Shown: one piece after another, positions 18,255 to 30,700 of the stretch | Layout: each line of letters begins with the position of its first letter | Numbering within the stretch: the stretch's first letter is position 1 | NCBI GenBank assembly: GCA_001247695.2 | Contig: LGRX02034673.1 | Coordinates: forward strand, 62,001 to 126,000 | Direction: 5' to 3' | Length of the DNA: 64,000 nt | DNA from: Cymbomonas tetramitiformis | Taxonomy: Eukaryota; Chlorophyta; Pyramimonadophyceae; Pyramimonadales; Pyramimonadaceae | Made by a program: the position numbers and the translations under genes | The notes under the pieces: generated by a model | Told to the model about the DNA's origin: nothing | Seen by the model: the letters and a program-made list of their open reading frames with translations, nothing else | Databases searched by the model: none

Positions 18255-18583
18255 ACTTTTCTAATTAAATATTCGACATATTCAGTACGCTCAAGATATT
18301 TTAAATAATCATGTGTATTTAGATACATTATATAATTACGAGTAATATAGATTTCCAACAATAAATAAGATATTACATTAAAATTTTCTAGGATGGTTTG
18401 AACATATTCAATTTTCATGTGTTTTAACAAGCTCATTTTTTTGATAAGTCGACCTATTTTATATATACACATTTCATAAATTTTCCATGTTTTCATATCA
18501 CTATGTTTGCTACGATCGATCTTCGAGTTATTGACTTCTAGTAACGATTGCACACATTCAGATTGTAAATCTACTATATACAT
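18218..18583 (-). CDS. Hypothetical helical protein
   Basis: A 121-residue ORF rich in Leu, Ile, Tyr and Lys, probably all-helical, without a recognised domain or membrane segment. It overlaps the EF-hand gene tail by 37 bases in convergent orientation. Confidence 0.5.
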   Translation of the reverse strand: MYIVDLQSECVQSLLEVNNSKIDRSKHSDMKTWKIYEMCIYKIGRLIKKMSLLKHMKIEYVQTILENFNVISYLLLEIYITRNYIMYLNTHDYLKYLERTEYVEYLIRKVHFLSNNDSNSV

Positions 18584-18613
18584 TATTTTAATGTTATTCT
18601 CTAGTTCTTTATA

Positions 18614-19279
18614 TTAAAACCCAGAATATTTGGAATTTCTAAATCTATTTTCGATTTGTTTTCGTGTACGTGTACCTTCTATAATTTGACTTTGATTTAA
18701 TATATTTGTGCGTTTCCCTTTTTTTATAGTATCTACTTTATTTTGTGTTCTGTTCGTATTTTCAAGCCTTTTAATTACAGGTACCATTTCACTTGGTGTA
18801 CGATTAAATTGTTTTACTCTTTGTATCGGTGACGGTTTCATTGTTACATTATTCAAAACTCTCGTTAAGGTTTGTATGGATTTGTCAACATTTTTTTGAT
18901 TTTGAGTTGTTGATTTAGTGCTGATATTCTTATGTTGAGCATTCCATTTTTTCCATGTTGGTTTACTTATTATATAATATAACGGGTATCGTAAATGCGA
19001 TAAAGTATGACTTACAAATGCTTTGATTTTTTTTTGTATATCATGTTGAATAGGTTTTGAAATCTTGTGCATTTTTCTTTGCATATATTGTCTCTTTTTT
19101 ATTAATTTTGTATCAGAATTATTCGAGTTTGAATTATTTACATTTTCTTCTTTATCTTTTTTCAAAAGATATGTTATATATTTACTAATTTTAATATTTA
19201 ACATGAATAACTTATGTTCCCGTCTTTGGTCTCGTATGCTTAATTTTATTTTAGACGCATATCGTGCTAATTGAAACAA
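18614..19279 (-). CDS. Hypothetical basic protein
   Basis: A 221-residue, strongly basic ORF (many Lys, Arg and Gln) with an Asn/Ser linker around residues 45-60. It has no recognised domain. The charge suggests nucleic-acid binding or a virion core role, which is only an inference. It forms a minus-strand run with the genes at 19427 and 19612. Confidence 0.5.
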   Translation of the reverse strand: MFQLARYASKIKLSIRDQRREHKLFMLNIKISKYITYLLKKDKEENVNNSNSNNSDTKLIKKRQYMQRKMHKISKPIQHDIQKKIKAFVSHTLSHLRYPLYYIISKPTWKKWNAQHKNISTKSTTQNQKNVDKSIQTLTRVLNNVTMKPSPIQRVKQFNRTPSEMVPVIKRLENTNRTQNKVDTIKKGKRTNILNQSQIIEGTRTRKQIENRFRNSKYSGF

Positions 19280-19426
19280 TATGATTCGTTGTGTAATGAA
19301 TAATAAAGGTAATATCGGTAATTGTATTATTCTTTTGATTCTTTCAAAATTTCACGTCTTTTTTGAGTCATTTTATATTACATTTTTATAATTTATTATA
19401 AATTATAAAAATAATAATTTTCTTTT

Positions 19427-19603
19427 TTACAAGATCTCGCTATTATCTCCATATTCACGACATATACTACATTTATTTTTACTTTTCGATTTTTCTTTTA
19501 ATTTATCAGTTGCTTTGTCGTTGTTTAATTTGAATTCATTTTTTATACAATCTGTGCATTTCGAAAACAAGATCAATGACTTTCCACACATACATCGAGA
19601 CAT
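19427..19603 (-). CDS. Small cysteine-pair protein (58 residues)
   Basis: The ORF runs from the ATG at 19601-19603 to the TAA at 19427-19429. It contains C4/C6 and C16-x2-C19 near the start and C45-x2-C48 near the end, separated by a Lys-rich helix. The spacing suggests one zinc ribbon. It fills the gap between two same-strand genes, only 8 bases after the next gene upstream. It is short but the cysteine pattern makes chance less likely. Confidence 0.5.
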   Translation of the reverse strand: MSRCMCGKSLILFSKCTDCIKNEFKLNNDKATDKLKEKSKSKNKCSICREYGDNSEIL

Positions 19604-19611
19604 TGTTCATA

Positions 19612-20259
19612 TTATTGCATCGATAGTTTCTTAAAGTTAATTTTAGCTTGTAAGTAATCTTGACCACCTGCAAAATATTTGAAACGTTTCAACTCAATTT
19701 GTGTTTTCGGTGCTAGCAATATAATTTGATTTACTTTTTTTCTATCTAATTTGGTTTTTTTAATAATGAAAAAATTGAAAATAATATTTTCTTGAATATC
19801 TAACAATTCCCTTTTAATAATTTTGTTTATCAATCTATAATACATGTGAGTTTTCATTCCTTGTTTTTTAGCGTATATCTCAAGTAAATCCAATATCGTA
19901 TTGTTATTTACATCTACTACTTTTGTACTCACTTGATATTCATACACTAATATATACATAAAATAAATCATATTTATATATTTATCGTTCGTACATAAAC
20001 ATTTTATACATGCATGTAGTATATTTCCGTAATTTACATATTTATATGTGCAATTCAATATGTAATTTATATATGCATTATCGGATTTCAGAATTTCTAT
20101 ACTTTTTATTAATTCATCCCTGTTTATATTAAAATATATACATCTATCTTCATCGTTCATCTTTATGTTTTCACATTCATAGTTATATCGGAAGATTACA
20201 TCATACCATAATTTACCATATTTTCTGTGGTGTAAAAACATACCATTACTTTTATACAT
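19612..20259 (-). CDS. Hypothetical protein
   Basis: A 215-residue ORF of mixed helical character with a stretch NNNTILDLLEIYAKKQGM that loosely resembles an ankyrin-type unit, but no repeat array is visible. It diverges from the glycosyltransferase gene at 20308, leaving 48 bases for two promoters. Function is unknown. Confidence 0.5.
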   Translation of the reverse strand: MYKSNGMFLHHRKYGKLWYDVIFRYNYECENIKMNDEDRCIYFNINRDELIKSIEILKSDNAYINYILNCTYKYVNYGNILHACIKCLCTNDKYINMIYFMYILVYEYQVSTKVVDVNNNTILDLLEIYAKKQGMKTHMYYRLINKIIKRELLDIQENIIFNFFIIKKTKLDRKKVNQIILLAPKTQIELKRFKYFAGGQDYLQAKINFKKLSMQ

Positions 20260-20307
20260 GCAAAAATTTAAAGATTATATGTATTTATTCATATTAGAGT
20301 TTTATAA

Positions 20308-21719
20308 ATGGTTAACAACAAAAAACAAAAACGTAATCGTTCGGATAAAAAAACAACAACGACTCCTCTTCCAGATATTTCGAACCAAGAAGAAATCAAG
20401 TTTTCATTACCAAAGGCATTCGGAAAATCCGACCCGTTTAGTCCATACGTAAAACAACTCGAACAATATGACAAACCCAAAATATTCGTCGCTACACCTT
20501 GTTATATTGGAAATGTACATGTTAAATACATGGAATCTATTATGGGTCTTCAAGCTATATGCATGCAAAAAGGTATCGGGTTTGAGTTTTTTAACATTCC
20601 ATTTGATTCCTTGATTCCTCGAGCTAGAAATGCATGCGTCACACGATTTATACAAAGCGAAGATTGTACTCATTTACTATTTATCGACGCAGACATACAA
20701 TTTCATCCAACTTCCGTATTGAAACTACTTGTCGAAAATAAAGATGTAATTTCAGGTTGTTATCCTAAAAAAGCTATTGATTTTGAAGCAGTAAAAGATA
20801 ATTACTCAAAAACAGACAACCAAATCGAATTAATTCAGTCTTCGGTAAAATATGCATTTAATTTTAAACCACAAAAAAGTCACAAATTAGAAAATGGCGT
20901 TATCGAAGTCTTAGATGCACCTACCGGTTTTATGATGGTAAAAAAATCAGTGATTCGAAGTATGATAAAACAATATCCGGCAACAGAATATGTTAACGAT
21001 GTCCGAGCTTATAATGTAAAAGATACAGATCGATTTTTTGATTTATTTCAAAGTCAATTATTCAATCAACGTTATCTAAGCGAAGATTACGGATTTTGTA
21101 GATTGTGGCAAAACCTTGGCGGTAGCATTTTCGCAGATTTAAGTGTAAAACTAAATCATGTCGGTCAATTTTGTTATTATGGAGATCCTATGACTTTCAT
21201 GAAATATTCTAATAATATCAATATAAGTTCACGACAAGCCGATGATCAACAATCAAATAAAGATACTTCTAAACTTACCGAACAAAAAAACACCCGTTAC
21301 ATTTAAATTACCAGATAACGATGAAGATGTTATTAAAAAAATCACCGAAGAACCAACAACTACTAATTCCGAAGAACCAACAACTACTAATGCCGAAGAA
21401 CCAACAACTACTAATGCCGAAGAACCGACAACGACCAATTCCGAAGAACCAACAACTACTAATGCCGAAGAACCGACAACGACCAATTCCGAAGAACCAA
21501 CAACCTAATGCCGAAGAACCGACAACGACCAATTCCGAAGAACCAACAACTACTAATGCCGAAGAACCGACAACTACTAATACCGAAGAATCTACGACTT
21601 CTGAAGAACACGACTCTACTAATAATTCACAAGACTATAATACAAATTCCGACGAATCTAATACAAATGCTGACGACTCTAATAATATTTCCGAAGAATG
21701 TGTGGCTAAGAATGAATAA
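20308..21719 (+). CDS. GT-A-type glycosyltransferase with a Glu-Glu-Pro-Thr repeat tail; two frameshifts
   Basis: Residues about 50-300 form a GT-A fold. IFVATPCYIGNVHVKYMESI starts the nucleotide-binding half, and HLLFIDADIQFHP carries the metal-binding DxD. GFMMVKKSV and LSEDYGFCRLWQNLGG supply acceptor-side motifs, and LNHVGQ ends the domain. The transferase frame stops at 21306 after a seven-A run (about 21283). In the next frame the protein continues into repeats of EEPTTTNA/S, then shifts again at about 21505, where two bases of a repeat unit are missing, and ends at 21719. The Thr-rich tail might itself be a glycosylation substrate. Confidence 0.72.
21344..21596 (+). repeat. 24-bp tandem repeat encoding EEPTTTN(A/S)
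   Basis: About ten tandem units of GAAGAACCAACAACTACTAAT plus GCC or TCC-type endings alternate Ala and Ser versions. One unit at about 21505 is two bases short. Confidence 0.85.
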
Positions 21720-21733
21720 TTATAATATTGAAT

Positions 21734-22180
21734 TTATTTAAGGTCTTGAATATACAATTTTAATGATGACTCGAAAGATTTTCTTAGATTCAAGTTGTTA
21801 ATTTCTTTGAGAGTATACCAAGTCAAATGTGATTTTTCTTTATAATGTATATTATTGCATTGATTAAAATTATTTGAATATAATCTAGATATATTTGTAA
21901 TGTGATAATCATCAATTAAATCTTTAAAATCACATACATATAGATAAAATTCGAAATTATTATTTCTTGTGAATATACATTTTCTACAACATAATTGTAG
22001 CTTATTCATATTGATATGTTTGAATACATTACAAGATTCTTCTTGAAATTCTCGAAATGCGCCTTCGAATGGTGTCTCTCCTATTTCACACAATCCTGAA
22101 AAAGCGGACCAACCATGACTCTCGAGTCCTAACAAATAAAAATTTTCATAAAATGGTAAAACACCTGCTGCTATTTTCAT
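21734..22180 (-). CDS. NUDIX hydrolase
   Basis: The 148-residue protein has a Nudix box GLCEIGETPFEGAFREFQEES (about 33-53), with the REFQEE core that binds divalent metal. The sequence before it, VLPFYENFYLLGLESHGWSAFSG, fits the usual first strands. Viral NUDIX enzymes can remove mRNA caps or clean oxidised nucleotides; which applies is not visible. It converges with the glycosyltransferase tail, separated by 14 bases. Confidence 0.85.
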   Translation of the reverse strand: MKIAAGVLPFYENFYLLGLESHGWSAFSGLCEIGETPFEGAFREFQEESCNVFKHINMNKLQLCCRKCIFTRNNNFEFYLYVCDFKDLIDDYHITNISRLYSNNFNQCNNIHYKEKSHLTWYTLKEINNLNLRKSFESSLKLYIQDLK

Positions 22181-22214
22181 TATACTCTAAGAAAATAATG
22201 TTAATTTTTAAATA

Positions 22215-22883
22215 CTAATATTCCACTTCAGATTCTGAAAGTGAACTCGAATCAGAACTACTACCAGAACCCGAATCTAAATAGGTAGGAAATAAAATAA
22301 TGGGTATACACTGGAGTTGTGTGGGATATATAAGACGTGCTTGTTTAAAACTGGAAATATATAATGAAGGAATAATCGATCTACATATTGGACAAGGAAA
22401 CGATGAAATAAATTTATAACTCCAATTATTGATACAATTTGTGTGAAAACTGTGATTACATTTCAATGTTTTCTTTATAGATTTTATATCATTGAGACAT
22501 ATAGAACAAGTAGTAATATCGTTCTTGTTTTTGACTCGCGTATTATAATAACCATGATAATCCAATGTGTTTTCCATACTTCTATACATACAAGGGTTAT
22601 CTATATAAGTATGATGTAATTTAAGTAAATAAGAATAAATAAATTCGGTTTTGAATATGGTAATATTAGATAAAATACTAAATCTTAACTTGATAGATGA
22701 AGGATTCTGGTTCAATGATAAAAATAAAGTTTCATCGTTATTCATTGGATGTAGCTTGTAAGATGCATTATATGTAACAGTTGTATGTGCATTATGTTGA
22801 TTGAAAATAACTAATTTGATATTGTTAGAAATAAAAAAATTGTGAATATGTTGTGTGATTTCTTTGGAATAAAATAAATACAT
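22215..22883 (-). CDS. RING-finger protein
   Basis: In the 222-residue protein, a RING-H2 lies at about 125-165: CSIC, CNHSFHTNC and CPIC. The N-terminal 110 residues have no recognised domain. The C-terminus is a Ser/Asp/Glu-rich tail (SGSGSSSDSSSLSESE). It is a likely E3 ubiquitin ligase and one of at least four intact or near-intact ligases in the window. It diverges from the RPB1-like gene with a 67-base gap. Confidence 0.8.
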   Translation of the reverse strand: MYLFYSKEITQHIHNFFISNNIKLVIFNQHNAHTTVTYNASYKLHPMNNDETLFLSLNQNPSSIKLRFSILSNITIFKTEFIYSYLLKLHHTYIDNPCMYRSMENTLDYHGYYNTRVKNKNDITTCSICLNDIKSIKKTLKCNHSFHTNCINNWSYKFISSFPCPICRSIIPSLYISSFKQARLIYPTQLQCIPIILFPTYLDSGSGSSSDSSSLSESEVEY

Positions 22884-22950
22884 TTCTAGTTAATATTGAA
22901 ATAAATTTTAAATTGTAAAACACTTAAAAAATATAAAAGTGAAAAAAATA

Positions 22951-25900
22951 ATGAGTGATAGATATATAGAATCGAATGTGCCATGGAAAGAAGTGAATAA
23001 AATTAAGTTTAGTATAATGTCGAATGAAGAGATACAAAAAAGGTCAGTTGTAGATATATCGACGTGTGAGTTATTTGAGAAAGGTGTACCTAAACAAAAT
23101 GGATTATATGATCTAAGATTAGGATCGATAGATAAAAAATACAAATGTTCGACGTGTAATGGTGACATAACAAATTGTCAGGGGCATTTTGGAAGTTACA
23201 AATTACATTTACCGGTGTATAATATTTTGTATATAAAAACGGTGCAAAAAATATTACAAGTAATCTGTGTGAAATGTTCGACAATATTAATGAAGGAAGA
23301 ATCTAAGGAAATATGTAAAAAAAAAACAAATATATAGATTAAAACATTTACTAGATATTACCAAAAAAGGTTGTACATGCAAAGAATGTGAAACGGTGCA
23401 ACCAAAGTGGTCGTTTAGTGAATTATATAAATACGAAGCAGATTTCATAAATGAAGAAAACGGTGAAGAAGAAGAAGAATCAGGAGTAACGAGATTACAT
23501 TTTGAGTGTAAAATGGTGCTAAATATATTGCGGAAAATCTCAAAAGATTCATGTGAAATAATGGGTTTTGACTATGTATATTCGCATCCTAAAAATATGA
23601 TTATTGAGATTTTACCGATACCACCACCTACGGTTAGACCATCGGTATCCATGGATTGTTTATTGCAAAGTCAAGATGACCTAACACATAAATTGATTGA
23701 CATCATAAAATCAGATCAACAATTTCAAAAAATGAAAAATAAAGAATCTTCTTCGAATGTCATAGTTGAAATGTGGAATCTAGTTCAATTTCACGTGAGC
23801 ACTTATATTGATAATGAGATACCAGGTCAACCACAATCTACGCAACGAACGGGAAGACCGATAAAATCAGTTAGTCAACGAATTAAAAGCAAAGAAGGAA
23901 GAGTTCGTGGAAATTTGATGGGGAAAAGGGTAGACTATTCTGCAAGATCTGTAATTACCGCTGATGCGAATATAAATTTAGATGAATTAGGCGTTCCTAA
24001 ACAAATAGCTTCGAATATGACGATATCCGAGAGTGTAAATAATTATAATATAAAAATGTTACAACAACAATTAGAAGAAAGCATTCAACATGAACATAAA
24101 GAAAATATGTATATAAAATACATGAAACAAGAAAAGACAAATAGGGATGTGCGATATGTGAAAAAATTAAAATTAAATATAGGAGATACTGTAGAAAGAC
24201 AAATTAAAGATGGAGATGTAGTTGTTTTAATAGACAACCGTCGTTACACAAAATGTCCATGATGGGACATAAAGTAAAAGTTGTCGAAGGAAATACGTTT
24301 AAATTGAATTTATCTGCGACTACTCCTTACAATGCAGATTTTGATGGCGATGAAATGAATATGCATATTCCATGTTCACTACAATCACAAGCTGAAGTAA
24401 ACGAATTGATGATGATCGATAAATGTATAGTATCACCACAATCAAATAAACCTGTCATTGGGATTGTACAAGACGCATTATTAGCTTCTAGAAAAATGAC
24501 AATGAGAGATGTATTTATTGATAAAGAAACATTTATGGAGATATTATGTAAAGTATATGAATCTGTAAATATTAAAAAAATACCACCACCAAGTATAATG
24601 AAACCCAAAAAATATGGACCGGAAAACAAGTATTGAGTTGTATTATACCTAAAATTAATTACAAACGAAAGTCGGGTTGGCATGACGACGAAGATAGTGA
24701 ATATTTTTCAATAAATGACACATCTGTTCAAATAAGAGATGGAGAGTTATTGACCGGTATATTATGTAAAAAAACCTTAGGAACTTCTTCTGGTAGTTTG
24801 ATACATATGCTTTGGATAGAATTGGGACCACAAAAATGTTCGAAATTTATAAGTCATTTACAATTTGTTGTGAATCATTGGTTACTCGATATTGGATTTT
24901 CAGTCGGAATTAGCGATGCCGTAAATAATGAAAAAACGGAGCAAGAAGTTGATAATATCATAAGAACAAGCAAAGACGAGGTTATAGAAATCATAAAGAA
25001 TGAAAAAAGAGATAATAAATCATATGAGAAAAGAATAAATAGCATATTAAATAAAGCGAGAGATAAATCAGGACGGTGTGTACAAAAAGAATTGACAACA
25101 AAAAACAATGTATACACCATGGTATCTGGAGGTTCAAAAGGAAACGTTATTAATATATCACAAATCATGGCCTGTGTCGGTCAACAAAATGTAAATGGAA
25201 ATCGGATAGGATATGGGTATAACAATAGAACATTACCACATTTCCCTAAATTTTCAAATGATGCCGAAAGTCGAGGATTTGTAGAACATTCGTATTTACA
25301 AGGATTAAATCCGTCTGAATTTTTCTTTCATGCAATGGGTGGACGAGAAGGTATTATTGATACCGCTATTAAAACTTCGGAAACCGGATATATACAACGT
25401 AGATTGATTAAAGCGATGGAAGATTTGACCGTATGTTTTGATGGAATCGTTCGAAATAGTTCAAAAGATTTAATACAATTAGCATATGGAGAGGATGGGT
25501 TTGACGCATGTAATCTGATTACTCAATATATACCGGAACATGTACACCAAATTATTAAAGATAAAACTGGAACTCAATATGAAAAGATACATCTACCATT
25601 TGATGTAAAAAGAGAATATGAAAAATTCAAAGATTTCAACGGCAAAACACATGATTTCAGTGAATATATAAATGAAAAAGACTCATTATATTCGGATCTA
25701 TCTTCAAAATATTCCATATTATATGCGATATACATTACAGAAGTTATAAACATGCATGAACTTTACCACAATATGTCGTTAAATAATTATAGAAAAATGA
25801 ATGAATATATACGATATATTTGTGAAGTAAGTAAAATCCAAGCTGGCGAAATGGTTGGAACGATAGCGGCGCAAAGTTTAGGAGAACCCATCACACAATT

Positions 25901-27111
25901 GACATTGAACACATTCCATGCAGCTGGTATATCCGAAAAAAAATGTAACATTAGGTGTTCCCAGATTAAAAGAATTAATTAACGTTACAAAAAATATTAA
26001 AAATGCAAATATGAATATACATATTAAAAAAGAATATTCAGATAAACCAGACATACAATTATTATCCCGATTTAAAAATCATAGTCTAGAAACTTATGTT
26101 ATCTCTACAGAAATATTCGAAGAAAAAGGATTACACTTGTACGAAAAAATGTATTATGAACTAATTCAAGATATTGATTTAACTAAAAACAAATTTTGCA
26201 TGTTATATGAAATCGATATAGGAAACCTGAATAAAGATAGTGTTTCCATTTATGATATTACAAAAACATTGAATAAAGAATATGATATATTATGGAGTAC
26301 ACTTTTATATGACGAAAATAGATATTATATATCCGTAAGGATTTTATCAAATAAATCAATTACTATTGAAAACATTGAATTGTTTAGTACTAAGATATTG
26401 AAAAATACCGTCGTTAAAGGGTATCAAAATATCGCAAATACCTTTAGAACCGGGGATATAATAGAAACAGATGGAACGGATTTATGCAATATCTTAACGG
26501 ACATTTATGTCGATAGCACAAAGACTATATCCAATGATTTATTTGAAGTATTCGATGTATTCAGTATTGAAATAGGTCGAGTTGTATTATTGAACGAATT
26601 ACAGAATGTTATTGAATTCGATGGATCTTATGTTAATTATAGACATCTAAGTTTATTAGTTGATCTAATGTGTCATAAAGGGACTTTCATGTCTATAACA
26701 AGACACGGTATAAACAAACGAGATTGTGGAATTCTCATGAGATGTTCATTCGAAGAAACGATGAATATATTGTGCGATGCAGCAATTCATTCAATAGATG
26801 ATAATATTCAAGGTATAACCGAACATATTATGATTGGTAAAAATGCACCTATCGGTACGGGTTATATCGATGTCATGCTCGACTTTCAAAAACTCTTGCA
26901 ATATGAAAACAAGTCCACGGTACAATCTGTAAATAATGAAAATGAAATTTCGATTAAAAAATCTATACCCATCAAGTCTAATAAAACAAAACGTATGTGT
27001 GTTCAAGATACCATAATAGAACGGCAACCGACTACTGCATTTATACCATCGACACCTACAAAAGTAAATCATCATTTTCTATCTCCATTCTATCCAACGA
27101 ATTTAACTTAA
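22951..27111 (+). CDS. DNA-directed RNA polymerase largest subunit (RPB1-like), four apparent frameshifts
   Basis: The reading frame covers about 1385 residues in five pieces: 22951-23337, about 23338-24262, 24253-24636, 24633-25982 and 25918-27111. Landmarks appear in order: zinc site [28 protein letters not shown], the catalytic [10 protein letters not shown], and the [22 protein letters not shown] bridge-helix region. The trigger-loop region [24 protein letters not shown] and the C-terminal [14 protein letters not shown] follow. No heptad CTD is present. Breaks are single-base changes in A-runs at about 23322, 24222, 24610 and 25940. Start ATG 22951 is preferred over the upstream GTG. With RPB2 it forms the viral polymerase core, if expressed. 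Confidence 0.92.
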
Positions 27112-27116
27112 AGAAA
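27102..27116 (+). promoter_or_regulatory. Promoter-like motif TTTAACTTAAAGAAA
   Basis: A copy of the recurring motif overlapping the RPB1 stop codon, 34 bases before the ATG at 27151. Confidence 0.4.
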
Positions 27117-27150
27117 TTAAAAAACAATAAAAGTATAAACGGAGTTACAA

Positions 27151-27705
27151 ATGGAAACAAGTAATATCACCATTATGTGCGAGATTCGAACTATGATTGA
27201 TGATACGGTTATTGATTTAACCAAAAAAGTTAATGAGAAAATCGAATCTTATTATACTGAACAGGAACAATTATTTGCAAAAAAAATTGCGAAATTGTAT
27301 AATAAAGACTATCAACAAATTATACTAGATTTAAAAACGTTAAGAGTTGATTCCGTTACAGAAAAACCAAAAGCACCAACTAAAACAAATGTTTAAAATG
27401 CAATTAAGTGCACAGCGTTTAAAAAAAATGGTTCTGCCTGTTCTTTTAATGCGATAAAAGATTGTAAATTTTGCAAAAAACATATGCAAAGTACTTCAAA
27501 ACCAGCCCGGTCGTGTTCACAACAAGCTTCAACACACGTTTCAAAAAACTCTACACAGACCAATCAACAAATGGAATCACAATTGGACGACTCACAATTA
27601 GACGACTCACAATTGGAATCTAACTTGAAATATACAAAAAGTTATTTCCCGGAATATACACCAAAAGATGATGACCCGATTGATGAGTATGTATTAGACG
27701 AATGA
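27151..27705 (+). pseudogene. Zinc-motif protein interrupted by an in-frame TAA
   Basis: The ORF 27151-27396 encodes an 81-residue helical protein ending at TAA 27394-27396. The same frame continues with no further stop to 27705 and immediately reads NAIKCTAFKKNGSACSFNA, then KDCKFCKKH. This C-x-AFKKNG-x-C ... C-x2-C/H pattern is a small zinc motif common in giant-virus proteins. The motif therefore lies behind a nonsense codon, not a homopolymer shift. Either the gene is inactivated, the stop is read through, or a second start (27484, after the motif) is used. The tail holds SQLDD repeats and a Pro/Asp-rich end. Confidence 0.6.
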
Positions 27706-27708
27706 TAC

Positions 27709-30700
27709 TTAAATATATATTCTTGATTTGATTTCTTTTACACATTCTACTAAAATACTCACTATTTTTGAATAATCTACAGATTTATAACCGTCATTCT
27801 TTGTATACACTAGTGATGGAAAATGTCGTTCGACATCTTGTGCAATAAACCCATAATGTCGTAAATTTCGATTTTGCTCCGGATCTTTCCAATTAAATGT
27901 TTTCCCGTTGAGTTTTTGTAACAATTCTAAAGGTTTTTCTATATTTTCAAAATTAGTTTTTAATCGTTGATCTGACATAGATAGAAACTCTGTACTTACA
28001 GCAACTCCTTTTGTATTCAGTTCAAATAATGTGTTATACTGATTTTTTACATAAAATCTATTTGTTCGACTGTCTTTAATGTTTATAGTTATATCTTCGT
28101 TATCAAGTGTCTTTATTTCATTCAGTTTCACATTTGCAACATTTATTTTCCCACCCGTTATATTTACATTATCACTATCTTGATATGCCATTGATTTTAT
28201 TAGATTGTTAGAAAATCCTCCAAATTCTATATTACTTTCATTTAATACAAAGGAATCTATATTTGAATTAAGATTTAAAAAGCCTAAACCAGCATTGATA
28301 TCACTTTGACCACCCACATTCTTATGTTTTACTATTACATATGCGTTATTTATATCACTACTATTTTTAAAGTCATCACTTCTCTCGATAATTGAAAATT
28401 CTAAATCTGATGTCGAAATTGTTTGTAAATCTTTCACAATGTATATACCATTTTGAGATTTATTTTCACAATCTTTTAATAATATCCTATCATTTATTTC
28501 TATTTTTTTGTTATCAATCGTATTTTTTCCATCATTTGCATTTAGAAATAAACTATCCGTATTGTATAAGTTTGATAATACAATACTATCAGACATCGTA
28601 CTAGCAACATCTACTTGTTCTTTGATATTTTTACCAATCCCGACTATGTCGTTTTGTATATCGACTGGTTTTGCATCATAGGACACGTGTAATGAACTAC
28701 CACCACCACCACCACTTTCATCATTTACAACATTATAATTATTTATTGTGTTATTATTTACGGAATTGTCAAACGTATTATTCGCTATAACCGTTGTATC
28801 CGACGGAATATTCTCTAATATATTATTTAAAGTATCTGTGTTATTCACATTGGGTTGACCAAATGTTTCGATAAGACCGATCGTTTGCATATCAGCGACT
28901 ATTTCTTTCAAAGATTCTACTAAAATAGGTATAATTTTTGAATATTCTACACTTAAATAACCTTCCAATGTAGAATCAACCATCGATGGTAAAATTTCTT
29001 GTACTTCTTGTGCTTTGAATCCGTAATGTCTCATCTGCCGGTTCTTTTTGTCATCTTTCCAATTGAATGTATATCCTTGTAATTGTTGTATTAAGTTTGT
29101 AGGATTTGATATAGATCCAAAATTTGTTTTAAGATTTACATCGGATAAAGCATTAAATTGCCAAGATATACATACACCTTCACCATTTATATGTAATATA
29201 TCTTTGTATTCATCGATTTCATCATCAAACGATTTCACTATAAATCGATCTTTATCGGTATCACCGTTTAATTTCACCGTAACACTTCCATCTCTGCTTT
29301 CAATTTCATTTACAGACACTACTTCACATTCTATCGTTCCCCCCGTGATATTCACATTATCACTGTCTTGATACGCCATCGTTCCATAATTTGTTTCATT
29401 AAACGGTAAATATTCAATATTACTTACATCTAATTCAAAATCTCCAGAATAGTCTATATTACCGTTATACGTTTTCACTATCCAACGACTTCCACCACTT
29501 AATTTACTTAAACCACCTTCACTTTCAATATTGGATCGAACATACACTAATGAATTTGCTATATTAGCTTCAGTTTTATAATAATCCGCTCGCTTACAAT
29601 ACGTGTAAGGTATGGAAGTTAAAATTTCGATACCTGTAACAATATAAATACCATTTATGTTATATATAAAATGTTCATCATTGCTCAAATCGAAATCTAT
29701 GTTCCCACCATATAATATTAAAAATGCGTCTCCGATTTCTAAGGAATATCCATCAATTTTATTTGTATCGTTTATATTAAATACAGATTGAGTTCCAATA
29801 GAACTCATAGATTCAATCAGCTTTATATGATCATTTTTAGAAACAGCAATTTTTACGTCGAATATACGGTCCACGTCAAATCCATACACATTAAGGATAT
29901 TCTTTTGTTCGATTTCTATCGTTTGTTGCACATCATTGCCATCTAATAATTCATTTAATATAGAAGTTTGTACATAATTTGTTAAATCGCTTTGTGTTGC
30001 ATAATTTGTTAAATCACTTTGTGTCGCATAATCATTTAATATCGAAGTAAACTCACTAAGAGAGATTCCTCCCGTTCCGCCGCCGCCGCCGCCGCTTCCA
30101 CTTACTGTTCCTCCAATATTTACATCGACATTAACACCTCCACCATCACAACAACCACCACCACCACCGCCACCGCTTAATATCGTGTTATTATTGTTTA
30201 ATTGATCTAATCTAACATATTTCGTGTCAAATATACTTTCTAACACATCGATACTTATATTACTTGAATCGACATTACTCATAGCATTCAGAATTTGTGC
30301 AAATAATATATTATTAGACGAATTACTACTAGCATACCCAGAGTCGCCTGCTTGTATTCCACCAGCCGCTATCAAACCATCTTTGAATTCATCAAATTGA
30401 ATTTTAGAAACAAACTTTTGGTTCACATATTCCTTCGTCACATTCCCTTCGGTGTTTACAGTTGTCCGTAATACCGTACTTATATAATCAAAACTTGCAA
30501 AATATTCACTTTTCTTAATATACTCTTCTAATTCTAAATGCAATTCTTGCTTTGTAACATTGGCCGTTGGTCCATACACTTCTTCTTTCGTTACAAATCC
30601 TAGATTTTGCAAACGAGTTCCTAATGAATCAAACAGTTTATCATGCAATTCATCCTCTTTTACAAAATGTACATCCAAATGTGTTATTAATTGTGTATTC

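Noticed and set aside
21253..21532. Minus-strand ORFs rich in VVVGSSAL repeats
   Set aside because: Antisense of the EEPTTTN repeat; no independent support.
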